Assembly: GCA_963933205.1 (NCBI GenBank)
Contig: CAWVTK010000003.1
Location: 1 to 35,024, forward strand
From: UBA6772 sp963933205
Lineage (GTDB): Bacteria; Bacteroidota; Bacteroidia; Flavobacteriales; UBA7430
Direction: 5' to 3'
DNA length: 35,024 nucleotides
Shown: one piece after another, positions 1 to 6,957 of the stretch
Layout: every line of letters begins with the position of its first letter
Position numbering within the stretch: the first letter of the stretch is position 1
The notes under the pieces: model-generated
The model's database searches: none
Told to the model about the DNA's origin: nothing
The model's input: only the letters and a program-made list of their open reading frames with translations
Made by a program: the position numbers and the translations under genes

Positions 1-1
1 A

Positions 2-58
2 CGCATCATCAAAAACAATACCAAAGAGGAGTTTAGCCATAAACTATATGAAAAATAG
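2..58 (+). CDS. 3' end of an unidentified gene (partial)
   Basis: The window opens inside an open frame that ends at TAG 56-58 and leaves 18 charged residues (starting RIIKNN, ending LYEK). It lies directly upstream of the asnS promoter, whose TTG element begins one base after the stop. The fragment is too short to assign a family. That it is coding is inferred only from the open frame and its tight spacing to the next promoter. Confidence 0.45.
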   Translation, partial: RIIKNNTKEEFSHKLYEK

Positions 59-89
59 TTGGACTGTTCGGTGAAAAAAATTAAATTTG
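59..89 (+). promoter_or_regulatory. asnS promoter (Bacteroidota -33/-7 type)
   Basis: TTG at 59-61 is followed 20 bp later by TAAATTTG at 82-89, matching the Bacteroidota primary-sigma pattern TTG-N(17-23)-TAnnTTTG. Transcription should start near 95, leaving a leader of about 25 nt before the asnS ATG. It is the only promoter in the window where both elements are clear at consensus spacing. Confidence 0.65.
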
Positions 90-120
90 CTAAATAACCT
101 ACGATTTTATCAAGAAGAAA

Positions 121-1560
121 ATGAAAAGGATTACTATAAAAAAAGCCTTGGCTTTAGAAGCGAATGATGAGTTGGTTAACCTAAAAGGTTGGATCAGAAC
201 AAAAAGAGGAAGTAAAAACGTTACGTTTATTGCCCTAAATGACGGTTCTACAATTAATAATATTCAGGTCGTAGCTGAATCTCAAATTTCAGAGGAGCTA
301 TTAAAAAATTGCAATACAGGGGCTAGTATTTCTGTTGTTGGTAAGCTAGTTCAGTCTCAAGGTTCAGGTCAGTCTACAGAAGTTCAAGCTACTTCAATCG
401 AACTTATTGGTTTGGCAGATCCCGATGAATATCCACTTCAGCCAAAAAAGCACTCTTTAGAGTTTTTAAGAGAAAATGCTCATTTGAGATTTAGAACCAA
501 CACTTTTAGTGCTGTATTTAGAATTAGGCATGCCATGAGCTTTGCAGTACATAACTTTTTTAATGCACGCGGTTTTGCAAACATACATACGCCCATAATA
601 ACTGGATCTGATTGCGAGGGTGCAGGAGAAATGTTTGCAGTAAGTACCCTAGATAAAAAAAACACGCCTTTAACAGAAAGCGGCGAAATCGATTATTCGC
701 AAGATTTTTTTGGAAAAGAAACCAACCTAACTGTTTCTGGACAATTGGAAGCCGAAATGGCCGCATTAGCACTTGGTAAAGTATATACATTTGGTCCAAC
801 TTTTAGAGCAGAAAACTCTAATACTTCAAGGCACTTAGCAGAGTTTTGGATGATAGAGCCCGAAGTGGCTTTTGCAGATCTGGATGAGGATATGGATTTG
901 GCTGAAGAAATGTTACAGTATTTATGTGCCTATGCTTTAGAGCATTGTAAAGACGATTTAGCCTTTTTAGACAATCGGTTAACCGAAGAAGAGAAGAATA
1001 AAAAGAAAGAGGAACGACAAGAACTCAGCTTGATTGACAAATTACAATTCGTAGTCGAAAACGATTTTGAGCGTATAACTTATACAGAGGCTTTTGACAT
1101 TCTACGAAATTCTAAACCCAACAAAAAGAAAAAATTCCACTACTTAATTGAAGAATGGGGCGCAGACTTTCAATCCGAACACGAACGATACCTTGTAGAA
1201 AAGAAGTTTAAAAAACCGGTTATAATTACCGACTATCCTAAAGATATTAAAGCATTTTACATGCGAATGAATGAAGACGGTAAAACAGTTCGAGCAATGG
1301 ATGTTCTTTTTCCTGGTATAGGAGAAATAATTGGAGGCTCTCAAAGAGAGGAGCGTTTAGATATGCTCAAATCCAGAATGGCAGCAATGGATATTCCAGA
1401 ACAGGAACTCTCTTGGTATCTTGATTCTAGAAAGTTTGGGTCCGTACCTCACAGCGGCTTTGGTTTAGGCTTTGAACGTCTTATTTTATTTGTTACAGGC
1501 ATGGGCAACATACGAGATGTGATACCATTCCCTAGAACACCAAATAATGCAGATTTTTAA
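121..1560 (+). CDS. asnS: asparaginyl-tRNA synthetase
   Basis: AsnRS attaches asparagine to tRNA-Asn in the cytoplasm using ATP. The 479-aa product has the usual layout: an N-terminal OB-fold anticodon-binding domain (about residues 15-100) followed by a class II catalytic core. Visible signatures are class II motif 2, starting FRAENSNTSRHLAEFW at residue 228, and motif 3 around residues 446-455 (GFGLGFERLI). The C-terminus IRDVIPFPRTPNNADF is typical of AsnRS/AspRS enzymes. An insertion rich in Lys and Glu near residues 290-340 is the kind seen in Bacteroidota AsnRS. The start follows a well-formed promoter at a sensible distance. rpoN begins six bases after the stop, so the two are probably co-transcribed. 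Assignment is secure; AspRS is excluded by the AsnRS-like N-terminus and the motif 2 context. Confidence 0.97.
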   Translation: MKRITIKKALALEANDELVNLKGWIRTKRGSKNVTFIALNDGSTINNIQVVAESQISEELLKNCNTGASISVVGKLVQSQGSGQSTEVQATSIELIGLADPDEYPLQPKKHSLEFLRENAHLRFRTNTFSAVFRIRHAMSFAVHNFFNARGFANIHTPIITGSDCEGAGEMFAVSTLDKKNTPLTESGEIDYSQDFFGKETNLTVSGQLEAEMAALALGKVYTFGPTFRAENSNTSRHLAEFWMIEPEVAFADLDEDMDLAEEMLQYLCAYALEHCKDDLAFLDNRLTEEEKNKKKEERQELSLIDKLQFVVENDFERITYTEAFDILRNSKPNKKKKFHYLIEEWGADFQSEHERYLVEKKFKKPVIITDYPKDIKAFYMRMNEDGKTVRAMDVLFPGIGEIIGGSQREERLDMLKSRMAAMDIPEQELSWYLDSRKFGSVPHSGFGLGFERLILFVTGMGNIRDVIPFPRTPNNADF

Positions 1561-1566
1561 CATTAT

Positions 1567-3015
1567 ATGTTAAAACAGTCTCTACATCAAAAATTATCTC
1601 AAAAACTTTCTCCTCAGCAGATTAAGTTGATGAAGCTTATACAGCTTCCAACCATCGAGCTTGAGCAAAAAGTACAAGAGGAAATAGAGGCTAACCCAGC
1701 TATAGAAGAAGGTGTAGATGAGGTCGAAACACCAGATTTTGAAGACTACGAAGACCGAGATTCACAACAAATTTCTGCAGACGAAATTAATGTAGATGAA
1801 TACTTGAGTGACGATGAAATACCTCGTTATAGGTTGGTAGCTAACAATACCAGTCCTGACCAAGAAGATAAATCGATTCCTATTGCAATGGGTGTAAGTT
1901 CTACACAATTGCTAGAAAAACAATTGGCTTTAAGAAGTTTGAGCGATCACCTATACCAAATTGGGGTTTATCTAATTGGTTGCGTAAACGATAACGGATT
2001 TATAAGAAGAGATTTAAATCTCATTATGGACGATATCGTGTTTACCCAAAACATTACAACCAACCTTAGCGAGCTTGAATATGTTCTCAAAGTGATTCAA
2101 GACTTTGAACCAATTGGTGTAGGTGCGCGCGATTTACAAGAAACAATGTTAATACAACTCAACAAAAAACAGGTAAATGAGGTTGTATTAGTTTCAAGAG
2201 AAATTGTAAAGAACCACTTCAATGCATTATCAAAGAAGCATTACACCAAATTATTAAGCAGACTGGCCCTAAGTGAAGAGCTTTTAAAAAGAGCTTTAAA
2301 AGAGATAAGTAAATTAAACCCCAAGCCAGGGTCTGCCTTATTTACCTCTAGTAAAATTGTACAACACATAATACCCGATTTTAGAATTTCTATTATTGAT
2401 GGGGAGCTAGATTTAGTGATGAATACTGGGATGATTCCAGAACTTAGAATTAACAATGGGTTCAAAGACCTGCTTCAAGGTTATAAAGAGACGAAAGGCA
2501 AGCAAGATAAATCTCAAAAAGAGGCTGTTATTTTTGTGAAACAGAAATTAGACTCTGCCAAATGGTTTATTGACGCCATCCGTCAAAGACACAGAACCTT
2601 AATGTTTACAATGACGTCGATTATGCACTTTCAGCAAGAGTTTTTTCTAACCGGCGATGAGAAGTCTTTAAAACCTATGATTTTAAAAGATATAGCTGAA
2701 AAAGTAGAAATGGATATTTCGACCGTTTCGAGAGTGGCAAACAGCAAATATGTAGACACGCCTTACGGAACTTTTTTAATCAAATACTTTTTTTCGGAGT
2801 CAATGAAAAATGACCAAGGTGAAGACGTTTCTACCAAAGAGATAAAAATGATTTTAGAAGAAGTAATAGGAGAAGAAAGTAAATCAAAACCGTTAACAGA
2901 TGCAAAGTTAATGGACATGCTTTTAGAAAAAGGATACCCCATTGCCAGAAGAACTGTTGCAAAGTATAGAGAGCAATTAAATATTCCAGTAGCACGTTTA
3001 AGAAAAGAGATGTAG
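1567..3015 (+). CDS. rpoN: RNA polymerase sigma-54 factor
   Basis: Sigma-54 directs RNA polymerase to -24/-12 promoters that need an enhancer-binding ATPase for opening. The 482-aa protein has all expected parts. Region I is a Gln/Leu-rich N-terminus (LSPQQIKLMKLIQLP) that receives the activator. An acidic region II follows at about 48-80, then the core-binding domain, then a helix-turn-helix around 373-400 (DISTVSRVANSKYVDTPYG). The diagnostic RpoN box ARRTVAKYRE is at 460-469 and is canonical. It sits six bases after asnS and probably shares its promoter. No sigma-54 activator (AAA+ enhancer-binding protein) is encoded in the window. A candidate sigma-54-like promoter lies two genes downstream, in front of the secreted protease. 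Confidence 0.97.
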   Translation: MLKQSLHQKLSQKLSPQQIKLMKLIQLPTIELEQKVQEEIEANPAIEEGVDEVETPDFEDYEDRDSQQISADEINVDEYLSDDEIPRYRLVANNTSPDQEDKSIPIAMGVSSTQLLEKQLALRSLSDHLYQIGVYLIGCVNDNGFIRRDLNLIMDDIVFTQNITTNLSELEYVLKVIQDFEPIGVGARDLQETMLIQLNKKQVNEVVLVSREIVKNHFNALSKKHYTKLLSRLALSEELLKRALKEISKLNPKPGSALFTSSKIVQHIIPDFRISIIDGELDLVMNTGMIPELRINNGFKDLLQGYKETKGKQDKSQKEAVIFVKQKLDSAKWFIDAIRQRHRTLMFTMTSIMHFQQEFFLTGDEKSLKPMILKDIAEKVEMDISTVSRVANSKYVDTPYGTFLIKYFFSESMKNDQGEDVSTKEIKMILEEVIGEESKSKPLTDAKLMDMLLEKGYPIARRTVAKYREQLNIPVARLRKEM

Positions 3016-3021
3016 ATTATT

Positions 3022-3042
3022 AAATATATAATTGTATATTTG
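3022..3042 (+). promoter_or_regulatory. arsR-type gene promoter with overlapping palindromic operator
   Basis: TATATTTG at 3035-3042 matches the -7 element TAnnTTTG. A palindrome at 3022-3041, AAATATATAATTGTATATTT, covers almost all of it; 9 of its 10 base pairs match, with the only mismatch at 3029/3034. ArsR-family dimers usually bind imperfect inverted repeats over their own promoter, so autorepression by the gene starting at 3069 is the natural inference. The AT-rich composition raises the chance of accidental symmetry. Confidence 0.5.
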
Positions 3043-3068
3043 TAGTCTATCTTTAAATTTCCCTCGAT

Positions 3069-3365
3069 ATGACTACTACAGAACTCAACCTAAATTCTGA
3101 AGAGTTGCAAACTGCAGCTTCAAAACTTAAAGTTTTGGGACACCCAATAAGAATATCTATTATTCAGTTATTGGCGAAGACTCCTAAACTTTGCGTAACT
3201 CAAATCTTTACAGCTTTAAATATTGAGCAAGCAATTGCTTCTCATCATTTAAACACGCTAAAAAACAAAAGCATTCTCAACTCCGAAAGAGTTGGTAAAA
3301 ACTCTTTTTACTCAGTTACTAATAAGAGTTTAATCGATGTGGTTAATAACATACAAATCTGTTAG
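3069..3365 (+). CDS. ArsR-family winged-helix transcriptional regulator
   Basis: This 98-aa protein has the compact ArsR/SmtB fold. A helix with LGHPIRISIIQLL (residues 23-35) is followed by the recognition helix region QAIASHHLNTLKNKSIL and a beta-wing (SERVGKNSFYSVT). ArsR proteins are dimeric repressors released from DNA by a ligand or metal. The classic alpha-3 metal site has the sequence CVC, but here the second cysteine is replaced (LCVTQ, C42-V-T44), so metal sensing by that site is unlikely and the effector is unknown. A near-perfect palindrome over its promoter suggests autoregulation. Its neighbours are rpoN upstream and a secreted protease downstream; transcripts could read into the protease gene because no clear terminator follows. 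The family call is firm; the regulated genes are not known. Confidence 0.85.
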   Translation: MTTTELNLNSEELQTAASKLKVLGHPIRISIIQLLAKTPKLCVTQIFTALNIEQAIASHHLNTLKNKSILNSERVGKNSFYSVTNKSLIDVVNNIQIC

Positions 3366-3407
3366 TAAACTGCAGTTATTTTTTTAATTCTTAACATAGG
3401 TTTGTTT

Positions 3408-3422
3408 TGGCATATTTTTAGC
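3408..3422 (+). promoter_or_regulatory. candidate promoter of the secreted protease (sigma-54-like; overlapping -7-like element)
   Basis: TGGCATATTTTTAGC at 3408-3422 has GG and GC separated by exactly 10 bp, the invariant spacing of -24/-12 sigma-54 promoters. It keeps TGGCA, but TTGC has become TAGC. The predicted start would be near 3434, at the beginning of the TAAA repeat. The same bases include TATTTTTA at 3413-3420, one mismatch from the primary-sigma -7 element, which would give a similar start. Which sigma factor applies cannot be decided from sequence. Confidence 0.35.
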
Positions 3423-3431
3423 TAACTAAGC

Positions 3432-3453
3432 AATAAATAAATAAATAAATAAA
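3432..3453 (+). repeat. TAAA tetranucleotide tandem repeat in the protease leader
   Basis: Thymines at 3434, 3438, 3442, 3446 and 3450 mark five perfect TAAA units just before the start codon. Most of the predicted 5' leader consists of this repeat, and its last unit overlaps the right arm of the inverted repeat. An unstructured A-rich leader suits translation initiation in Bacteroidota, which rely little on Shine-Dalgarno pairing. Such repeats can also change length by slippage. Confidence 0.8.
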
Positions 3454-3456
3454 CCT

Positions 3457-6400
3457 ATGTTAAGAATTCTACAAATTACAATTTGTTTTTTTGCCCTTAA
3501 TCTGTCAGCACAAAGCTCCCACATTAAGACTATTTCTAGTAATGTAAATAGTCTTCATTTAAAGTTTATTACGGGGAAACTTCAATTTGACCAGATTAGC
3601 GCAGACACAAAAGACTTTACGCACATTTCTGCTGCTGGATTAACCAAATCATACGATATTGGGAATCCAGATTTACCTGTTTACAGTAAACTAATAGAAG
3701 TTCCAACAAATGGAGCTATCTCTGTTGAGATACTAAACTCTTCAGAAAAGCGCACCGACTTAGCAGCTCTTGGATTTCATCAAGAGGTTTTACCTTCTCA
3801 ACATTCTGTATTTAAAAATCAGGACCCTACAAAAGTCCCTTTTCAGTACAATGAAAGTACATATTTAAGCAATAATTTTTATTCTCAAAACTTAGTTACA
3901 ATTGAGCGAGTTGGAGTTATGCGTGGTAAATCTATTGCAAGAATTCAAATTGCACCACTCTCCTACAATCCACTAACCAACGAGTTACTAGCTAAAAAAG
4001 AGGTAGAGTTAAAAGTGAATTTTGAAAACTCAATTACAATTACCCCACAGGCATTACGAACACAAGATTTTGACGTAAATTTTTCAAAACTATTGAATAA
4101 AGATTTAGGTCAGAAGCAAGCTTTTTCTTCAAACACCACTCGTATGATAATTTTATCAGACCCAGAATTTGAAGAAGATTTACAACCTTTTATCCAGTGG
4201 AAAATTAGAAAAGGATTTGATGTAATTGAAGCTTACAAAGGACAAGCAGAAGTAGGAGAAACCAAAGAGAGCATGAAATCTTATGTGCAATCTTTTTACG
4301 ACAATGCAACAGAAGAAAACCCGGCCCCTACTTACTTGCTTATTGTAGGCGACCATGAACAAATACCAAGTTTTGATGCAGGTAACCATGTCTCAGATAT
4401 GTTTTATTGCGAATTTGATGGGAATGGAGATTACCTACCAGAAATGATCTTTGGTCGATTCTCAGCTTCTACCAGAAGCGAACTAGAAATTCAAATTAAT
4501 AAAACCTTACAATACGAACAGTTTACAATGACCGACCCAAGTTATCTTGAAGAAGTTCTTCTTGTAGCCGGTGTTGACGGTAACTTTGCACCCACCCATG
4601 GAAATGGACAAATTAATTATGGAACAGATTACTATTTCAATGCGGCTCATAATCTAACATCCTATGTGTATTTATATCCCGAAACAGAATCTAATGCAGT
4701 AGAAAATGCAATTATAGAGCATGTAAGTGATGGAGTTGGTTTTGCAAATTACACAGCGCACTGTGGCCCCGGTGGTTGGTCAGATCCAAGTTTTGAAGTT
4801 TCTGATGTTGCTGGATTAACAAACGAAGATCAATATGGTTTAATGGTAGGGAACTGCTGTCAATCCAATACATTTAACGGAGTTACCTGCTTCGGCGAAG
4901 CTCTGTTGAGAAAGTCTAAAGGAGGCGCTGTTGGTTACATCGGTGGCTCGGACAATACACTGTGGGATGAAGATTATTATTGGAGTGTTGGAGCAGGTCC
5001 AATTTCTGCAAACCCGAATTACCAGGAAACAGGCTTAGCTATTTACGATTGTAGTTTTCACGAAAACAACGAACAATCAGACGACTGGTCTATAACACAA
5101 GGTCAATTGTTCCAGTCAGGAAACTGGGCTGTCTCAGAATCGGCTAGTAGTCAAGCCGAATATTACTGGGAAATTTACCATTTAATGGGAGATCCTTCTG
5201 TACTCACTTATTACGGAATGCCATCTGATCTTATGGTGTCTCATCCTTCAGCTTTATCCGTTGGAATGTCTTCCATATCTGTATCTACTGAACAATACAC
5301 TTACGTAGCCATAAGTCAGAATGGAGTTCTTTTGGACGCATCTTACACCGACGAAACTGGAAACATCGTTTTGTCTTTTGAGCCTATTAGTACCATGAGC
5401 CCATTAGAGATTGTGGCTACCAAACACAACAAAAAAGTATACATTGGAATCGTAAACACGATGAGTTCCGATGCACCCTATGTGACTTGCTCTTCTATAT
5501 CTTTAAATGAAGGTGAACTTGGAGACATTGAGGCAGCGATAAACCAAACATTCGTTTTAGATATGAGCCTCCAAAATTACGGTTCTGTTGATGCTACTGG
5601 ATTGACTATTGATGTTACTACATCAAATCCAAATGTAACTATTAGTTACAGCGAGCTTCTACTAGCATCCATATCTGCTCAATCTGTTATAAATATGAAT
5701 GGTTTAGTTACCGTTGAATTAAATAATAATTTTGCCGATCAAGAACTTGTGAATTTAATATTTACGATAACAGACGCAGAAGGTTCACAATGGTTTACAA
5801 ACAATAGTTTTCTGGTAAATGCACCCGAATTAGAATTTAGTTCTCATTCACTTTCAAATTCTAACTCCACAATAGCGCTTGGCGAAACCGTTGAGATTAC
5901 ATTTATTTTAAATAACATAGGGCACGCTACATCCACAAACGGTAGTGTAGTTGTTTCTTCTGATTTACCTGAATTGAGTATTAATCAAAACAATCTCTTG
6001 TTCAGTTCAATAGGAGCTAGTTTGCAGGCTTTAGTAACTGTGCCGGTAACCCTAAATCCTGATGCTCCTTTGGGAGAAACATATTCGATATCTTTGACGG
6101 CTCTTTCTGATGCCGGGTTATCAACTAATTATACAGCAACTTTTACCACACCTAATTGCCCGACTGAAAGCTCAGAAGTTCAAATAAATTTAGTTACCGA
6201 TTATTACCCAAACGAAACTTCTTGGGTTCTATTAAACTCAGATGGTGAAACAATTGGCCAGGTCGGTTCAGACGAGTTAGAATCAGGTCAATCCTACACA
6301 GATATATTTTGTGTAAATATGAATACGTACTACACGTTTGAAATCCAAGATGATTTTGGCGATGGATTATTATCCGGGGGTTACAGTATAGTAATATGTG

Positions 6401-6816
6401 GTGAAACCATTGCTTCTGGGGCCCAGTTTGGAGATGGAGAGACCATTAACTTTATTTCGGGTTGCGATCAAACTTTAGCGGTTGGGTGTACGGATCCACT
6501 TTACACAAATTACAGCATCGATGCAGTTGTAGATGACGGATCATGCGAATCGCTTATTATAGGTTTAACAGAGCTAGAAAACCGCATTCGCATTTACCCA
6601 AACCCTGCTAAAAGCAAGCTTAATATTCAACTCGGATCTTTAGAGGTAGCATCTATCTCTATATATCAAATGGAAGGAAAACAAATACGAGAATATACTG
6701 ATTTGGCAGATGCAGAACTAGAAATTAATATTTCGGACCTCGATGCAGGCTTTTACCATATCAAAGTCAAACTACAAAGTGGTCAAACCATTAGTAAGTC
6801 TATTATTGTGATGTAA
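3457..6816 (+). CDS. secreted gingipain-like C25 peptidase with T9SS sorting domain
   Basis: The 1119-aa precursor has a signal peptide (residues 1-19, ending LSAQ), then a propeptide to about residue 220, then a C25 caspase-fold cysteine protease core. In the core, H435 (YTAHCGPGG) and C468 (GNCCQS) are 33 residues apart, the same spacing as the catalytic His and Cys of Porphyromonas gingivalis RgpB. The core ends near LMGDPSVLTYYG. It is followed by Ig-like or CARDB-like modules, a cysteine-bearing module ending GCTDP...DDGSCE (about 1008-1030), and a type A T9SS sorting domain beginning RIYPNP at 1045-1050. The protein should therefore cross the outer membrane through T9SS. Its substrate and role (nutrition or maturation of surface proteins) cannot be read from sequence. 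The upstream inverted repeat includes its start codon, and a strong terminator follows. Confidence 0.9.
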   Translation: MLRILQITICFFALNLSAQSSHIKTISSNVNSLHLKFITGKLQFDQISADTKDFTHISAAGLTKSYDIGNPDLPVYSKLIEVPTNGAISVEILNSSEKRTDLAALGFHQEVLPSQHSVFKNQDPTKVPFQYNESTYLSNNFYSQNLVTIERVGVMRGKSIARIQIAPLSYNPLTNELLAKKEVELKVNFENSITITPQALRTQDFDVNFSKLLNKDLGQKQAFSSNTTRMIILSDPEFEEDLQPFIQWKIRKGFDVIEAYKGQAEVGETKESMKSYVQSFYDNATEENPAPTYLLIVGDHEQIPSFDAGNHVSDMFYCEFDGNGDYLPEMIFGRFSASTRSELEIQINKTLQYEQFTMTDPSYLEEVLLVAGVDGNFAPTHGNGQINYGTDYYFNAAHNLTSYVYLYPETESNAVENAIIEHVSDGVGFANYTAHCGPGGWSDPSFEVSDVAGLTNEDQYGLMVGNCCQSNTFNGVTCFGEALLRKSKGGAVGYIGGSDNTLWDEDYYWSVGAGPISANPNYQETGLAIYDCSFHENNEQSDDWSITQGQLFQSGNWAVSESASSQAEYYWEIYHLMGDPSVLTYYGMPSDLMVSHPSALSVGMSSISVSTEQYTYVAISQNGVLLDASYTDETGNIVLSFEPISTMSPLEIVATKHNKKVYIGIVNTMSSDAPYVTCSSISLNEGELGDIEAAINQTFVLDMSLQNYGSVDATGLTIDVTTSNPNVTISYSELLLASISAQSVINMNGLVTVELNNNFADQELVNLIFTITDAEGSQWFTNNSFLVNAPELEFSSHSLSNSNSTIALGETVEITFILNNIGHATSTNGSVVVSSDLPELSINQNNLLFSSIGASLQALVTVPVTLNPDAPLGETYSISLTALSDAGLSTNYTATFTTPNCPTESSEVQINLVTDYYPNETSWVLLNSDGETIGQVGSDELESGQSYTDIFCVNMNTYYTFEIQDDFGDGLLSGGYSIVICGETIASGAQFGDGETINFISGCDQTLAVGCTDPLYTNYSIDAVVDDGSCESLIIGLTELENRIRIYPNPAKSKLNIQLGSLEVASISIYQMEGKQIREYTDLADAELEINISDLDAGFYHIKVKLQSGQTISKSIIVM

Positions 6817-6832
6817 AACCTATTGTTACTAG

Positions 6833-6862
6833 AAAAAAAAGCCGCTATTGCGGCTTTTTTTT
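6833..6862 (+). terminator. intrinsic terminator after the protease gene
   Basis: A GCCGC/GCGGC stem (6841-6845 with 6850-6854) has a 4-nt loop and is flanked by eight A and eight T bases that extend the pairing. It lies 17 bp after the protease stop. The A and T tracts let it work in both directions, and it isolates the protease from the phosphate locus. Confidence 0.92.
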
Positions 6863-6870
6863 GTTTAGTA

Positions 6871-6937
6871 TTAACCATAACTTAACACTCTTTTAAGAAA
6901 CGATTAACCTTACATATACTTTGCATACATATATTTG
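6871..6937 (+). promoter_or_regulatory. Pho-box-like array and -7 element of the porin gene
   Basis: TTAAC-type units start at 6871, 6882, 6893 (TTAAG) and 6904, an exact 11-bp period. The -7 element TATATTTG lies at 6930-6937, 26 bp after the start of the last unit. Direct repeats on an 11-bp period are the binding pattern of PhoB/PhoP response regulators; the Bacillus PhoP box is TTAACA-like. The array occupies the -33 region, where no TTG is visible, as expected of an activator-dependent promoter. The same layout recurs before the peptide/PiT genes. Confidence 0.75.
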
Positions 6938-6957
6938 CGGCAACAAAAAGAAAGAAA

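Larger units (their letters stand above)
3386..3468. repeat. 18-bp exact inverted repeat spanning the protease promoter and start codon
   Basis: The left arm 3386-3403 (AATTCTTAACATAGGTTT) is the exact reverse complement of the right arm 3451-3468, separated by 47 bp. In RNA the stem could extend inward by a G-U pair and three A-U pairs (3404-3407 with 3447-3450). The right arm contains the ATG of the protease gene (3457-3459) and its first codons; the left arm lies just upstream of the likely promoter. A read-through transcript from the upstream gene would therefore bury the start codon in a long hairpin, while a transcript starting inside the loop would not. No U-tract follows, so it is not an ordinary terminator. 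Confidence 0.85.

Noticed and set aside
3368..3385. AACTGCAGTT followed by a T run as terminator of the arsR-type gene
   Set aside because: The 10-bp palindrome leaves no room for a loop, so at most a 3-bp stem forms; not a credible terminator.
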